Shown here: positions 63,918-64,000 of the stretch, piece after piece
Layout: every line of letters starts with the position of its first letter
Numbering within the stretch: position 1 is the first letter of the stretch
Assembly: GCF_047795645.1 (NCBI RefSeq)
Contig: NZ_CP181045.1
Location: 1,550,001-1,614,000, forward strand
Direction: 5' to 3'
DNA from: Salipaludibacillus sp047795645
GTDB lineage: Bacteria; Bacillota; Bacilli; Bacillales; Salisediminibacteriaceae
Length of the DNA: 64,000 nucleotides
The notes under the pieces: generated by a model
The model's input: the letters and a program-made list of their open reading frames with translations, nothing else
Told to the model about the DNA's origin: nothing
Databases searched by the model: none
Position numbers and translations under genes: made by a program

Positions 63918-64000
63918 ACCTTTCCCTCCTTCTATTATTCATAATATACCTAGTTTGCGTACGATTATGTTTTTTTCTCACTATCTTGATTTTACGAAAG

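Overview
The window reads as chromosomal DNA of an endospore-forming, low-GC Bacillaceae. The gene order from 30 kb onward matches the B. subtilis glnA-ynbB-hflX-spoVK-hfq-miaA / mutL-mutS-cotE-ricA-miaB / spoVS-ymdB-rny / recA-cinA-pgsA-ymfM-K-J-I-H-F backbone. Sporulation genes (gerA-type operon, spoVK, cotE, spoVS) and a very acidic secreted protein would fit an alkaliphilic or halotolerant Bacillus relative; that lifestyle is inference. Nearly all genes lie on the minus strand.

Layout. (1) 1-11141: a minus-strand cobalamin locus. One adenosylcobalamin-type riboswitch with an intrinsic terminator precedes a B12-type ABC importer (btuC-btuD-btuF). The anaerobic-type corrin ring genes cbiW-H60-X-J-C-D-ET-L-F follow in the B. 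megaterium order; cbiF runs off the left edge. (2) 11.4-17.9 kb: accessory genes, namely an unassigned methyltransferase, a membrane diguanylate cyclase, two GNAT acetyltransferases, a HAD phosphatase, a decayed Cof-type HAD pseudogene and small membrane proteins. (3) 17.9-26.7 kb: a germinant-receptor operon in A-C-B order, a secreted acidic protein, a Cys-rich small protein, a FabH-like enzyme, two unrecognised small genes and a J-domain membrane protein. (4) 26.8-29.4 kb: a complete IS21-family element with terminal repeats and a 5-bp target duplication, followed by eroded DNA and a zinc-ribbon gene. (5) 30.4-46 kb: glnA (with a GlnR/TnrA operator but no glnR beside it), ynbB, hflX, spoVK, the mutS-mutL-methyltransferase-miaA-hfq run, cotE, and miaB-ricA. 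(6) 45.9-53 kb: a 53-bp tandem repeat, korAB, spoVS, ymdB and rny, with two copies of a 99-bp intergenic repeat. (7) 53-64 kb: recA with a LexA box, a DEAD-box helicase inserted between cinA and recA, pgsA, the RodZ-like gene, and ymfK, J, I, H, F.

How the genes work together. The first 11 kb couples import and synthesis of B12 under one riboswitch. The MutS/MutL pair repairs mismatches. MiaA and MiaB act in sequence on tRNA A37, and RicA also affects MiaB maturation and RNase Y, so miaA, miaB, ricA and rny form an RNA-modification and RNA-decay theme. KorAB supplies a ferredoxin-linked 2-oxoacid oxidoreductase. I see no CRISPR array, prophage or tRNA. The least explained items are the repeat families (a 29-bp palindromic element in four copies, the 99-bp pair, the 53-bp tandem array), the J-domain fusion protein and the methyltransferase divergent from the riboswitch. 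I found no convincing multi-gene system of an undescribed kind.
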